From contig JANQFR010000015.1 of NCBI GenBank assembly GCA_028277745.1, positions 1-64,000 of the forward strand: a DNA stretch of 64,000 nt. Direction: 5' to 3'. Shown here piece by piece: positions 37,511-46,775 of the stretch (positions within the stretch are counted from its first letter, which is position 1; each line of letters starts with the position of its first letter). The notes beneath the pieces are model-generated. The model searched no databases. It saw only the letters and a list, made by a program, of their open reading frames with translations, and was not told the DNA's origin. Both the position numbers and the translations under genes were made by a program. Source of the DNA: Phycisphaeraceae bacterium. GTDB lineage: Bacteria > Planctomycetota > Phycisphaerae > Phycisphaerales > Phycisphaeraceae.

Positions 37511-38605
37511 TCAGGAACGGCGGCGGGCGAAGATGCATAACACGCCCAAACCCAGCAGGCCCAGCGAGCCCGGCTCAGGGATGCTTGTCACGAAAACCGA
37601 GTTGCTGACATCGAAGTTGGCCGCGATGTCGGTGAAGTTACCGTTGAGGATCGTAGTGGTGGTCCAGGTAACACCCAAATCGGTAGACTGGATCAAATCA
37701 ACCCCGCCTTCCCGGAGGCCGAACAGTGTGTACGGCTGGGTCATGTCAGTGGCCAACTTGATGTAGGTGTTGTCGTTGATGTCCTGGGTGTGGAAGCCCA
37801 CGCTGCCGCCTACCGCCCCGGTCGAGTCGTAGTAGATTCGATCCAGGCCACTGACCGAACCGCTGGCATAAGTGCCGTAGTAGATCGTGTCGACATCCGA
37901 GCGGTCATCGCTTACCGGGGCCAAGACCGTGTAGTCGGTTGTGTCCGTGACTTCCTGGGCGATCCAGGTGCCACTGAAATAGATCCGGTCCACCCCCTGG
38001 TCACCCGCCAGCATGATGTAGTTCGAAGGAGTGTTGGCCTCGTAAGTGATGTAGGCGTAGTTGTTGACCGGACCCGCGGCGCGAGGTAATTCAACGTTTT
38101 CCGTATCCCATCCGCCGCTGAACCGGAACCGTGAAACCTCGCCATTGTCTTTGATACCCACGTACCAATTGGTCTGCTTAGGCGTTTTCGCTATGGGGAA
38201 CAATTGTTGCCAAGTCGTATCGGCCGTGCCGCCGGTCGCGGCTGCGCCCCCGGCAGGGTCAATGAAGTAAGTCTTGCCGCCCACCAATGCGGTTTGACGA
38301 CCGGCGTTGCCGCCCGGTGCATCCTGATTAGAGACCAGATCGGTGACCGCGAGCCCGTTGGTGGTAATCACCGTTGGGGTCGTGTTGATGTTGTTATATC
38401 GGAATACCTGCGAAGTCGAGATCGAAGCGACCGATACCGAGTTGGAAAGGCCGGAACTCTGCGAGACCACGTTGAAGTCGCCGGCGGCCACCGTGTTCGC
38501 GACCCACGAACTGCCGTTGTATCGCAGATCAATCAGGTCAGCACGAGCCTGACTGTAAAGCATTCCTAAAAAGGCGGTTACCGCAAGAATTTTGGTGATA
38601 TTCAT
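37511..38605 (-). CDS. PEP-CTERM-anchored secreted protein with repeated propeller-like strands
   Basis: A 364-residue exported protein: signal peptide (MNITKILAVTAFLG to ARA), a body with repeats of the type GVDRIYFSGTWIAQEV / GLDRIYYDSTG / GVDLIQSTDLGVTW, which suggests a beta-propeller and includes one Asp-box-like motif, and the tail IPEPGSLGLLGLG plus ARRRS. ATG at 38605 has AGGAGG 9 nt upstream; the ATG at 38611 is too close to that site. Upstream on the same strand is the XylR-type regulator of locus C. It may recognise the same glycan as the GH39-like enzyme. Confidence 0.92.
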   Translation of the reverse strand: MNITKILAVTAFLGMLYSQARADLIDLRYNGSSWVANTVAAGDFNVVSQSSGLSNSVSVASISTSQVFRYNNINTTPTVITTNGLAVTDLVSNQDAPGGNAGRQTALVGGKTYFIDPAGGAAATGGTADTTWQQLFPIAKTPKQTNWYVGIKDNGEVSRFRFSGGWDTENVELPRAAGPVNNYAYITYEANTPSNYIMLAGDQGVDRIYFSGTWIAQEVTDTTDYTVLAPVSDDRSDVDTIYYGTYASGSVSGLDRIYYDSTGAVGGSVGFHTQDINDNTYIKLATDMTQPYTLFGLREGGVDLIQSTDLGVTWTTTTILNGNFTDIAANFDVSNSVFVTSIPEPGSLGLLGLGVLCIFARRRS

Positions 38606-38841
38606 CAACATGTTCCTCCTAAAAAGCGAGAAAAGCTACATCAGAGACAGATTCGTTTTAAAAACAGCATTAAGGGCTTTATACAGACAAAACTCGAAGT
38701 GCTGAGCTAATTTTACCACCTAAATTAACTGGAGTTAGATCAGGAAGCGAAAATAAATAGCGCATAATGCGCAAGCATACAGGCCTAGGAACGCTGTTAT
38801 CTGCACTAATGCTAATTGCCGAGCAAAAATGGCCCCTCGCC

Positions 38842-40080
38842 TCATCCGCCGTAGTTCCGTCGGGGCGTCGGGACGCCCCGCAGGGGCGTCGCGGGCGCGG
38901 GTTTCATCTCGACATGCCGCTTGCGAAACACCGAAGGCGGGCACCCCTCGTGCTGCTGGAACGCACGCCTAAAGTTCTGCTGCAGGCTGTAACCGCACCG
39001 GCCGGCGATCAAGCCCAGCGATAGGTCCGTGGTCTTGAGCAGCCAGCGGGCACGCTCCATCCTGATGCGGACGATTTGTTCGTGCGGGGTGCGGCGCAGC
39101 AGCTTCGTGCAACGCATCTCCAGCCATCGGCGGCTGCATCGTACATGATCGAGAACATCCTCGACCGAGCACGGATCACAGGCGTGTTCGCGGATGAAAC
39201 TCAGCGCAACCGCCAGCGTCGGGTCTTCAATGGCGATAATGTCCGATGACTGCCGGATCGCCAATCCCGCTGGCGGAATCACAATCGGTTGCTCCGGCAG
39301 CGATCCTCCACGAAACACCTCATCAAGCACTTTGGCCGCCTCATACCCGATGCGGTGCATCTGGGTGTCTACGCTCGAGAGTTTGGGCATCGTCATCTCG
39401 CACCGGATCTCGTCGTTGTCCACGCTGACCACGGCGATCTCTTCCGGGATATCCAGGCCCGCTGATAAAATCTGCTCCATCGCCGTGAAAGCGATCGCGT
39501 CGAACGACATAAAAAGGCCCACCGGCTTGGGCATTTCGACCAGCAACCGCATGAGGTCGGACATGTCACGCGGACGGTCCGACGAAGTCGCCGCCTCAAA
39601 GTCCTCAGCCGCCAGACGGGCCTCCACCCCCGCTTCCTCGAGTACGTGCTTGAACGCCGCCCATCGCTGCGCAGCGTCGGGGCCGCTGTCTTGAAACGAG
39701 TCGAACACACACCGCTCGAAACCGTTTTGAATAAAGTGTTCCGCCACGATCCGCCCGACTATGTCGTTATCCACGCCCAGGCAGGGGAGGTTCCACTGCT
39801 CGAACAGCGCGTTGCACCCGATCACGATCTGTCGCCGCGGGTCCACGCAATCCATGACCTCGGCATTGAGTGTGCCCAGGCTGCCCAGGATCAGCCCATC
39901 GTCCTCGGCCAGATTCAAGGATGAAACATCATAGGGTTGAAAGACGGTCAGCAGCCGCCAATCCGTCAGCGAATGGATGTATTCCGCCGCCCCTTGCAGA
40001 AGCGCTCGCCCCGAGGTGTCAGCCCCGTTGGCGATCACGCGTATCTGCTTTTTCTTGTTTTGTGGTGACTCTGAAGCCAT
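38842..40080 (-). CDS. XylR-type AraC-family regulator with sugar-binding-like domain
   Basis: A 412-residue regulator with the XylR layout. Residues about 10-290 form a LacI/binding-protein sensor (LLQGAAEYIHSLTDWRLLTV, GRIVAEHFIQNGFERCVF, IAVVSVDNDEIRCEMTMPKLSSVD). Residues about 300-395 are an AraC-type DNA-binding domain (CSRRWLEMRCTKLLRRTPHE and LGLIAGRCGYSLQQNFRRAF). A Pro/Arg-rich tail follows, encoded by GC-rich short repeats (38850-38900). It lies upstream of the PEP-CTERM, pseudopilin and GH39-like genes on the same strand with a 236-nt gap, so it probably controls that promoter. Confidence 0.92.
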   Translation of the reverse strand: MASESPQNKKKQIRVIANGADTSGRALLQGAAEYIHSLTDWRLLTVFQPYDVSSLNLAEDDGLILGSLGTLNAEVMDCVDPRRQIVIGCNALFEQWNLPCLGVDNDIVGRIVAEHFIQNGFERCVFDSFQDSGPDAAQRWAAFKHVLEEAGVEARLAAEDFEAATSSDRPRDMSDLMRLLVEMPKPVGLFMSFDAIAFTAMEQILSAGLDIPEEIAVVSVDNDEIRCEMTMPKLSSVDTQMHRIGYEAAKVLDEVFRGGSLPEQPIVIPPAGLAIRQSSDIIAIEDPTLAVALSFIREHACDPCSVEDVLDHVRCSRRWLEMRCTKLLRRTPHEQIVRIRMERARWLLKTTDLSLGLIAGRCGYSLQQNFRRAFQQHEGCPPSVFRKRHVEMKPAPATPLRGVPTPRRNYGG

Positions 40081-40350
40081 AAGAACAATTCAAATTTATC
40101 CGACAAAGAAGAACTGATCATCGCATTACCGGTGAACCCATCCCCGCCAGGTGAGCACGGGCCCGCTAACAGGCCTGACCGAAGACCGCCGACGCACCGT
40201 TTTACGATCAAACAAACAAGGCAATCAGGAAACAAAACGCATCAGTGCTCCGCGCCGAATCCACTAAGCCAAATTTACTGCGGAAACAAGCAACATTTGA
40301 GCAGTGCAAAATATCGCCTCGCGTCATACGAACTGCTGCGGCGCTACAGG

Positions 40351-42027
40351 TCACCAGATGCGGGTCATGCCAAAGGGACGGCGTGCGGCGGTGAGCGAGA
40401 GGCCGGCATCGTCCCAGGCCCAATGGTAGCGGTCGCTTCCAAGTTTGGCCATACGTGGAGAACCCGCCGGGATGGTTTCGCCATCCCCGGCCAGAGAACA
40501 ACCCAAAGCGATGGCGGGTTGCTCCTGTGTGGCGGGATTGAAGTCCATCGGACGGCCGGTGTGCAGCACGGCATCGACCCAGGCGTGGTCCCCGGCTTGG
40601 CCGGCTTCCCAGGTGATGTCTTTGCCCATGAACTGACCCGCCGCGGGACGCGCGACAAGCCGCTGTTCGCCGCAGCGCAACACAAACCCTTCGGCATCGG
40701 TCTCGGCGATCACGCCCGGGCCAACGACTTCCAAACGCATACGCAGATCTTCAAGCGGATGCACTCCGTCGGCGGGTCGATCGGACCAACCATTCCACGG
40801 ACCCAGGTCATCGCAGAAGGACATCGCCGCCAGCACGTTTCGATCGGATTGGGCGGCCCACAACCAGCCGGCGGCGAAATCCTTGCCGTCTTTGAGTACA
40901 CGCGCTCGGCAGCGTGCGATCGCGTCGCCGACGCGCCAGAAACCTTGAACCTGCCGGGACTGGTGCCAGGTCATCACGGCGCTGACCGTGCCAAGGGTTC
41001 GCTGCCCGTCCATCCAGATCGTAGTGACGATGTCTACGCCATCAAGCAGCTGAGCCGCGCGATTAACGTATCGGCGAGCTCGTGTCGGTCGCACGGGGGA
41101 CTCACTGAATCGTTTGATCAGGTGGGGCGGACAAGGTGGGGCGTTGTCCTTATCGCGAGGCTTAGTGACCGAACCCCGATCTCCCAACAACGTGACGCCC
41201 GTGCGGTCCGCAAGCGCCTGGGCAATGTGCGGTGCGAGCAGGTCGTGGTAGGAGCGGCTCTGCGCCCCGGCCCACTGGCCGGTGGGCGCGTGGAAACTCT
41301 CTGCGATTTGTTCCCAGGCGATACCCAGCAATGTGCTGGCCGTCTCGACACTTGCCGGATCGCGCACCGTGCGCAGCAGCAACTCACAAGCTGTGACCAC
41401 CACCAGCGTGTACGTCGGGCTGTTGAACTCCGAGAAGCCCTCGAATCGGTTGGTGTGCTTGAGCAGGTCCGCCAGGCGCTGCCGGCCGTAGTCCAACCAG
41501 CACCGATCCCCGAGGACCTCGCCCGCGGCCGCCATCGCCACGCCGCCCAGCAGCGATATATTGGTGTAACCCGGCCCGACATTGCGGCGGAAGATACACA
41601 GGCACGCACGATGCAGCGCCTCGCGCATCCATAAGGTCAAATCATCCGGCAGGCGGTCCGAACAGAGAATCAACGCCTCGGCCAACGTCGAGCCGCAGAA
41701 CTCGGCCCAGTTGTAGTCCGGCCGCGACATCTGGGGCAGCGGCTCTTCCGCGTACCAGGGCCAGAGCCCGAAGGTGGCGCTGGTCGGCTCGATGTCCTGT
41801 ACCTTCAGCACCGCGCGGATCACGTCGTGAGCGCGGGGGTAGCGGCTTTCGTCGCCGGTCTTGAGCAGGCGCACGGCATACTCCAGACTCTCGCGCGTGC
41901 GATGCGCCTCGACCCCCGGCGCGATGCGCGTGTGGTTCAGGTGGCCGTAGCCCACTTGGAGCAACAGGTTCCATTCGGGATCGAACAGTTCGTCGCCATC
42001 GACCGGTTGGGTTTGGACTTGGGGCAT
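40351..42027 (-). CDS. Predicted cytoplasmic alpha/alpha-barrel carbohydrate-active protein
   Basis: A 558-residue paralogue of the gene at 135-1661 with no signal peptide. Conserved blocks include FGLWPWYAEEP, YNWAEFCGSTLAE, IFRRNVGPGYTNI, FSEFNSPTYTLV and FHAPTGQWAGAQSRSYHD, a set of aromatic and acidic residues as in glycan-processing alpha/alpha toroids. It is the last gene of the long locus D operon, 149 nt after the preceding sulfatase, so it probably acts on a desulfated oligosaccharide or uronic-acid-containing product. Its activity is not established. The duplicate at the other end of the window suggests two related substrates. Confidence 0.78.
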   Translation of the reverse strand: MPQVQTQPVDGDELFDPEWNLLLQVGYGHLNHTRIAPGVEAHRTRESLEYAVRLLKTGDESRYPRAHDVIRAVLKVQDIEPTSATFGLWPWYAEEPLPQMSRPDYNWAEFCGSTLAEALILCSDRLPDDLTLWMREALHRACLCIFRRNVGPGYTNISLLGGVAMAAAGEVLGDRCWLDYGRQRLADLLKHTNRFEGFSEFNSPTYTLVVVTACELLLRTVRDPASVETASTLLGIAWEQIAESFHAPTGQWAGAQSRSYHDLLAPHIAQALADRTGVTLLGDRGSVTKPRDKDNAPPCPPHLIKRFSESPVRPTRARRYVNRAAQLLDGVDIVTTIWMDGQRTLGTVSAVMTWHQSRQVQGFWRVGDAIARCRARVLKDGKDFAAGWLWAAQSDRNVLAAMSFCDDLGPWNGWSDRPADGVHPLEDLRMRLEVVGPGVIAETDAEGFVLRCGEQRLVARPAAGQFMGKDITWEAGQAGDHAWVDAVLHTGRPMDFNPATQEQPAIALGCSLAGDGETIPAGSPRMAKLGSDRYHWAWDDAGLSLTAARRPFGMTRIW

Positions 42028-42175
42028 ATGGGTTTGCCTTGGTTGTTGGAGCGCGGCAACAGGTCACACTGCATTGTGAAGTTACTATAAAACCAATTCG
42101 GATGGGCGGATCGACGGCGGGAGGCGATATTCGTTCCATCAATCAAATTTTCCGAATCACTCCGGTTGATTACGA

Positions 42176-43543
42176 TTAATCGATGTCTTCAATTTGGTAT
42201 TCGTATTGCTCTGGGGGTTGCTCAGGTGCGGGATCAATCGTGGGGCGTTTACGTTCTACTCGCTCGATCTGATCGAGTAAGATTTTTCGTAAGTTCTCAG
42301 CAATGACGGTGACCCCGGGCCGACCGGCAAGGTTGGCTTGCTCGTGAGGATCGTGCTTGAGGTCGTAAAGATACTCTTCCACGTAGTGGTCGGATCGGGC
42401 GTCATTGCGGCTGCGGGAATCCCGATTGATTACGCTGTACTTCCATCGAGTGGTGCGGATGGCCCGGCCGACATGCCGATCGCAGAACTCGACGTAGGCC
42501 AGATCGGGTCGGCCGTCGTCCCCGCCGCCAACTAGAGGCAAGATCGACCGGCCGTCCATGTCGTCGTCGGGCGCAATGCCGCAGGCGTCGAGCAGCGTCG
42601 GCGGCAGGTCGACCAAGCTCACGTTCTTCTGGATCGCCCCACCCCCGCGGAACTCCGGCCCGGCCAGCACACACGGCACGCGGATCGAGCTCTCGTGCGC
42701 GGTCCGCTTGTACTCCGAGGCTCGGGTCTTGAAGTGGCAACCGTGATCCGAGGTGAACAGCACGATCGTATTGTCGTCGAGCCCAAACGACTCGAGCGTG
42801 TCGAGCAACCGCCCGAAGCCTTCGTCGATCCGCTTGCACATCCCCCAGTAGCCGCCGAGCTTTGCGTGGGTATTGCCATGGTTGGCGGCGGCGAGATCGG
42901 GCGGCACCCACCGGCCGTCGTATCGCTCGGCATAGCCCCGCGGCGCCTCGTAGGAATCGAACCGGTTCTTCTGATGCGGTTCGAGCAGCGACACCATCAG
43001 GAAAAACGGGCTGTCACGATGTTCATCGATGAAGCGGATGCCCAGGTCGAAATACCCATCGGTGCGGTAGCCGGGCAGTTGGTGTAACCGGTTATCGCCG
43101 TCGAAGAGGTGACAGCAGTAGGCATCGCTGTCGAGGCCGAGGTACTTCTCGGAGCCGTGGTTGGCGGCGAACCAGTACCGATAGCCCCCGCGGTTGGGTT
43201 CGGTCACCGGCTCCTCGGTCGCAAGGTGCCACTTGCCGATGTACCCGGTGGTGTAGCCCGCGTCGTTGAAGTAATCTGCCAGCGAGCGGTGTCTCGTGCG
43301 ATCGAGCGGAATACCATTGCGGAAGCAGCCGGTGCGGGTGGCGTACTTGCCAGTCTGGAACGACGCCCGTGCCGGGCCGCACACCGGCTGACAGGTCGAG
43401 CAGTGGCGAACCAACGTGTTGTCCAGTGCCAAGCGGTCAAGATTGGGCGTGATGTCCAGCGGGTTGCCGTACAAGCCCATCGTGTCCCAGCGCTGCTGGT
43501 CCGTAAGGACGACGACGACATTACATTTTCGATCATGAGGCAT
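42176..43543 (-). CDS. Type I sulfatase, cytoplasmic
   Basis: A 455-residue alkaline-phosphatase-fold sulfatase. The formylglycine motif is CGPAR (Cys55) in CSTCQPVCGPARASF; the N-terminal metal-binding block is VVLTDQQRWDTMG and the second metal site IVLFTSDHGCHF. No signal peptide is present. The ATG at 43543 is preferred over 43570, having AGGAA 8 nt upstream. The Cys-type motif needs an anaerobic or aerobic formylglycine-generating enzyme encoded elsewhere. It is one of four sulfatases in the locus D operon, which suggests a heavily sulfated glycan with several ester positions. Confidence 0.92.
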   Translation of the reverse strand: MPHDRKCNVVVVLTDQQRWDTMGLYGNPLDITPNLDRLALDNTLVRHCSTCQPVCGPARASFQTGKYATRTGCFRNGIPLDRTRHRSLADYFNDAGYTTGYIGKWHLATEEPVTEPNRGGYRYWFAANHGSEKYLGLDSDAYCCHLFDGDNRLHQLPGYRTDGYFDLGIRFIDEHRDSPFFLMVSLLEPHQKNRFDSYEAPRGYAERYDGRWVPPDLAAANHGNTHAKLGGYWGMCKRIDEGFGRLLDTLESFGLDDNTIVLFTSDHGCHFKTRASEYKRTAHESSIRVPCVLAGPEFRGGGAIQKNVSLVDLPPTLLDACGIAPDDDMDGRSILPLVGGGDDGRPDLAYVEFCDRHVGRAIRTTRWKYSVINRDSRSRNDARSDHYVEEYLYDLKHDPHEQANLAGRPGVTVIAENLRKILLDQIERVERKRPTIDPAPEQPPEQYEYQIEDID

Positions 43544-43584
43544 GGAGGGATTCCTGGGATGGAGTCTCAATCAATCGTGCTTGA

Positions 43585-43752
43585 CTATTCCGCGATCCGC
43601 GGCGGCAACGGGCCGGCGGTGAAGGCCATCCGGTCGGCCAGACGCTGAAGCAACCGCGCCGAGTCAGCTTCGGGCAATGCCCCCCGAGCTTTCCTTGTGG
43701 CCAGCCGGTCGATCAACAGGCCACGATTGATTCCGTTCATGTTCATGTACAT
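43585..43752 (-). CDS. Possible small protein between two sulfatase genes
   Basis: A 55-codon open frame starts MYMNMNGINRGLLIDRL and ends PLPPRIAE. It lies on the operon strand and neatly fills the one wide gap between sulfatase genes (43544-43798). Its codons look like those of its neighbours and the product would be a short basic helical protein (LPEADSARLLQRLADRMA). No strong ribosome site or known family is seen. Confidence 0.35.
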   Translation of the reverse strand: MYMNMNGINRGLLIDRLATRKARGALPEADSARLLQRLADRMAFTAGPLPPRIAE

Positions 43753-43798
43753 CTTTTTAGCACCAGGATTTCTCAGCGCCCTTAATACAAAGGGCCGG

Positions 43799-45088
43799 TC
43801 AAACTATCCGCATATCGAAAGCCGGGTCTGGCTTGGGAATCTCGCCGTTGCGTAGCCTGTCGTCTGTGCGCCACATCCATTGGTCGAGCTGGTCGCGCAG
43901 CGTGGCAAGAATCGGCTGTGACCGGGGATGATCCACCAGATTATTCTGTTCGTGAGGATCGAAGACGCGGTCATACAGCGCCTCATGCACCTGTGGCAGA
44001 TCACGATAGCCGTGGTCGATCCAAAGATTTTGGGAGAGGCCCGAATCGCCCATCAGTAAAGGTTCGAGAGAATCGAAACGTTTGATGTACTTGTATCGTT
44101 CGTTGAAGACCGCGCGGAGTGGGAACGGGACGGTGTATTCAGCGAACAGGTAATCGTGGATGGTTTCGGTTTCGCCCTGGACCAAGGGCAGCAGTGACTC
44201 GCCTTCGAGCCAAGGCGGAGGACCGATCTCCAGTAACTCACACAGAGTGGGGAAGAAGTCGAGGTGCGAGACGGAGCTGTCGATGACACACCCACCCTCG
44301 AATCCGCCCGGACCGCGCATCATCATGTAGACACCGATGCCCTCGTCGTACAACGTGTCCTTGCTGTGCGGCATGGGCAGACCATGGTCGGTCGTGAGGA
44401 GTACCAGCGTGTCGTCGGACATGCCTTGGGCGTCGAGCTCGTCGAGGATGCGGCCGATCGCGGTGTCGAGCGTTTTGGCGCTCTCGATATAGTCGGCGAA
44501 GTCCTCACGGGTTTCCGGCGTGTCGGGCAGATGCATCGGTGGTCGGACGTAGCGCGGGTCGCCGTGGGACACATCGGGTTCCACGAACGCCTGCCGTTTA
44601 CCTTTTCGAGCAATTCGGTGCGTCTCGGCGAATCCGATCGAACAGAACCACGGTTGCTTGGGTGGGTCTTTGAGGAACGTCAGCGCGGGTTCGGTCACTG
44701 CGTCGGCGCGCGTGCCAAGCTTTCGGTCCCATGATTCGTCATAGCCGATGCGGTCGGCCCAGTCATGCCGGATGACGTGTTGGATGCCGATGAGCTTGGA
44801 AAAGTATCCGGCTTTCTCGCGCAACACGTTCACGCTGTGTCGGCTGTAATCGTCAGCCCCCCAGCCGCGATGCGCTATACCGTGGATGCCGCACTGATGT
44901 GGGTACAGCCCCATGAGCAGCCCGGCCCGACTCGGCGAACATTTCGGCGAAACCGCGTACGCCTTCCTGAACGTCACGCCCTGTTCGGCGAACCGCTGCA
45001 TGTTCGGCGTGGGCACCGCGAAACCGTAAGGCTGTATGTATCGCCCGGTGTCGTGGCTGTGGATGTAAAGGATATTTGGGGGGCTCAC
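43799..45088 (-). CDS. Type I sulfatase, cytoplasmic
   Basis: A 429-residue sulfatase. The formylglycine motif is CSPSR (Cys50) in AVSPKCSPSRAGLLMG. The N-terminal metal block is divergent (ILYIHSHDTGRYIQ where DDQ is usual), a pattern common in sulfatases of the heparan N-sulfatase-like subgroup. The second metal site is LVLLTTDHGLPMP. The GTG at 45088 overlaps the upstream stop (GTGA) and has GGAGG 6 nt upstream; the 13 extra codons before it lie inside the previous gene. No signal peptide. It is co-translated with the preceding sulfatase. Confidence 0.92.
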   Translation of the reverse strand: MSPPNILYIHSHDTGRYIQPYGFAVPTPNMQRFAEQGVTFRKAYAVSPKCSPSRAGLLMGLYPHQCGIHGIAHRGWGADDYSRHSVNVLREKAGYFSKLIGIQHVIRHDWADRIGYDESWDRKLGTRADAVTEPALTFLKDPPKQPWFCSIGFAETHRIARKGKRQAFVEPDVSHGDPRYVRPPMHLPDTPETREDFADYIESAKTLDTAIGRILDELDAQGMSDDTLVLLTTDHGLPMPHSKDTLYDEGIGVYMMMRGPGGFEGGCVIDSSVSHLDFFPTLCELLEIGPPPWLEGESLLPLVQGETETIHDYLFAEYTVPFPLRAVFNERYKYIKRFDSLEPLLMGDSGLSQNLWIDHGYRDLPQVHEALYDRVFDPHEQNNLVDHPRSQPILATLRDQLDQWMWRTDDRLRNGEIPKPDPAFDMRIV

Positions 45089-46752
45089 ACATCGCCTCCG
45101 TCTTGCTTGGGCGTCAGGCCAAGACAAGCCCGTAGATCACTGTCTGAGTCGAGTGCCTGCCATACAACCTGTATATCCGCGGACCACGCTGGGTCATTCA
45201 ACATCGTTTCAAACGGAGACGACCGTGTATCGAGCCCTGCGACCGCCCGGGCGAACTCTTGACCAAACCGCGGGCCAGCTTCGTCCGGTCGACCGTCTCC
45301 GAAAGTCTGAAACTCGGTCGAGGCGCCGTGAGGATACTTGCTATTGCGGAGTTTCGAGAGCGTGCGGTCGTGCCTACCAAAAGACTTGAGACCGTCTTTG
45401 ACATTGATCACGTTATCCGGACCCCATCGCTGCTCATATCGCAGCGCTCGTTCGCGCAGCCGATCCAGTACATCAGGATTCACACGCCCAGCCGCGACCA
45501 AATCGGATGTCTCGTCGGGGTCAGCCTCCAGGTCGTAAATCTGCTCAAGCCCATTCCAGTACCAATAGACATACTTGAAGCGTTGATCACGGGCCATGAC
45601 CCAACGCATCGGCCCACAGCCGTTGGCAGAGAAAATGATTCTGCGATCAAGAACGGGGTCGGTCGCATACAATGATTCGCCAACAAGCGCTTCACGATCC
45701 TCGGGATAGGTCACACCGCACACATCAAGGCATGTCGGTAAGACATCCAGCAGGTCAACTAGATCATCACATTTCGCGCCGGGACGGAATCGCTCAGGGT
45801 AGCGCACAATCAACGGGATACGAACGCTGGAGTCGTAACGTGTCTGCTTGCCGCACATGCCGTGGTCCTGCAGCATCTCGCCGTGGTCGGAGAGGAAGAC
45901 GATGAGGGTGTTTTCGAGTTGACCGATCGCTTCAAGCGTGTCGAGTACCCGTCCGATGTGGTGGTCGACCATGGTGATCGAACTGAAGTAGAACGCGCGG
46001 ATGCGCCGGCGTTCCGATTCAGGATCGGCTAGTCCACACCAAGCGTCGGCGTCATCGCCGTACAGTGCTGGCCGGCCTTCCGCGGGGATCGGCTCGGGCA
46101 GATCGGTCCCGTCGTAGTGGTGCTGGTCTTCAAGTGGCAAGGCCCGCGGTGGGTGTGGATGGATCCAGCTGCAAAACAGGTAAAAGGGTTCGTTCCTGTG
46201 AGCGTGCAGCCACTCGATCGACCGGTCGGCGACCCAGGCGTTGGGGTGGTGCTCGGCGGGCATCTGCGCGTTCTGGGCATGGTGATATAGGAGTGCACGC
46301 ACACCGTGCAGGTTCTGGATATCGCCCAGGCCGTGGTCGGCGAGGTACTGCGCATACTCATCATACTCGCGGCACGTGGGCACCTCTTCCATCAGTTGCA
46401 GCTCGTCAAAGCCGTGATGTTCGCACACAGGTCGGTGATGGCATTTGCCGATCGCCGCGGTGCGGTAGCCCACGGTTGAGAGCAGCCCCGGCAGAGTTGG
46501 CAGAGACGGGTCGCGTATCGGCTCATGTGAGTTTCGGAATAACCCGTGCGCCCGACCGGGCATCCCGGTGAGCAGGGCGTACCGCGCGGGTAAGCAGACC
46601 GGGTTGGTCGTGTGGGCGTGGGTGTAAAGACACCACCCCGCCGCGAGGCGATCGAGGTTCGGCGTCACCATATGCTCATAACCCGCACAGTGCAGCGTGT
46701 CGTAACGCTGCTGGTCAGTCATCAGAATAAGTACATTCGGGCGTTCTGACAT
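45085..46752 (-). CDS. Type I sulfatase, cytoplasmic
   Basis: A 555-residue sulfatase with NVLILMTDQQRYDTL as N-terminal metal site, CLPAR (Cys53) in TTNPVCLPARYALLTG as formylglycine motif and TLIVFLSDHGEMLQDHG as second metal site. The tail after about residue 430 is longer than in its neighbours and rich in charged residues (KYPHGASTEFQTFGDGRPDE); its role is unknown. No signal peptide. The stop overlaps the next sulfatase's start, and 23 nt separate it from the upstream sulfatase. Confidence 0.93.
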   Translation of the reverse strand: MSERPNVLILMTDQQRYDTLHCAGYEHMVTPNLDRLAAGWCLYTHAHTTNPVCLPARYALLTGMPGRAHGLFRNSHEPIRDPSLPTLPGLLSTVGYRTAAIGKCHHRPVCEHHGFDELQLMEEVPTCREYDEYAQYLADHGLGDIQNLHGVRALLYHHAQNAQMPAEHHPNAWVADRSIEWLHAHRNEPFYLFCSWIHPHPPRALPLEDQHHYDGTDLPEPIPAEGRPALYGDDADAWCGLADPESERRRIRAFYFSSITMVDHHIGRVLDTLEAIGQLENTLIVFLSDHGEMLQDHGMCGKQTRYDSSVRIPLIVRYPERFRPGAKCDDLVDLLDVLPTCLDVCGVTYPEDREALVGESLYATDPVLDRRIIFSANGCGPMRWVMARDQRFKYVYWYWNGLEQIYDLEADPDETSDLVAAGRVNPDVLDRLRERALRYEQRWGPDNVINVKDGLKSFGRHDRTLSKLRNSKYPHGASTEFQTFGDGRPDEAGPRFGQEFARAVAGLDTRSSPFETMLNDPAWSADIQVVWQALDSDSDLRACLGLTPKQDGGDV

Positions 46753-46775
46753 AGATTCATATCAAGCAAGGTTAT

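Noticed and set aside
38850..38900. Short GC repeats resembling a repeat array
   Set aside because: They lie inside the 3' end of the XylR-type regulator gene and encode its Pro/Arg-rich tail; there is no CRISPR-like regular spacing.
40132..41634. 500-codon plus-strand frame opposite the alpha/alpha-barrel gene
   Set aside because: The minus-strand gene has a paralogue at 135-1661 conserved at protein level, so this frame is a shadow.
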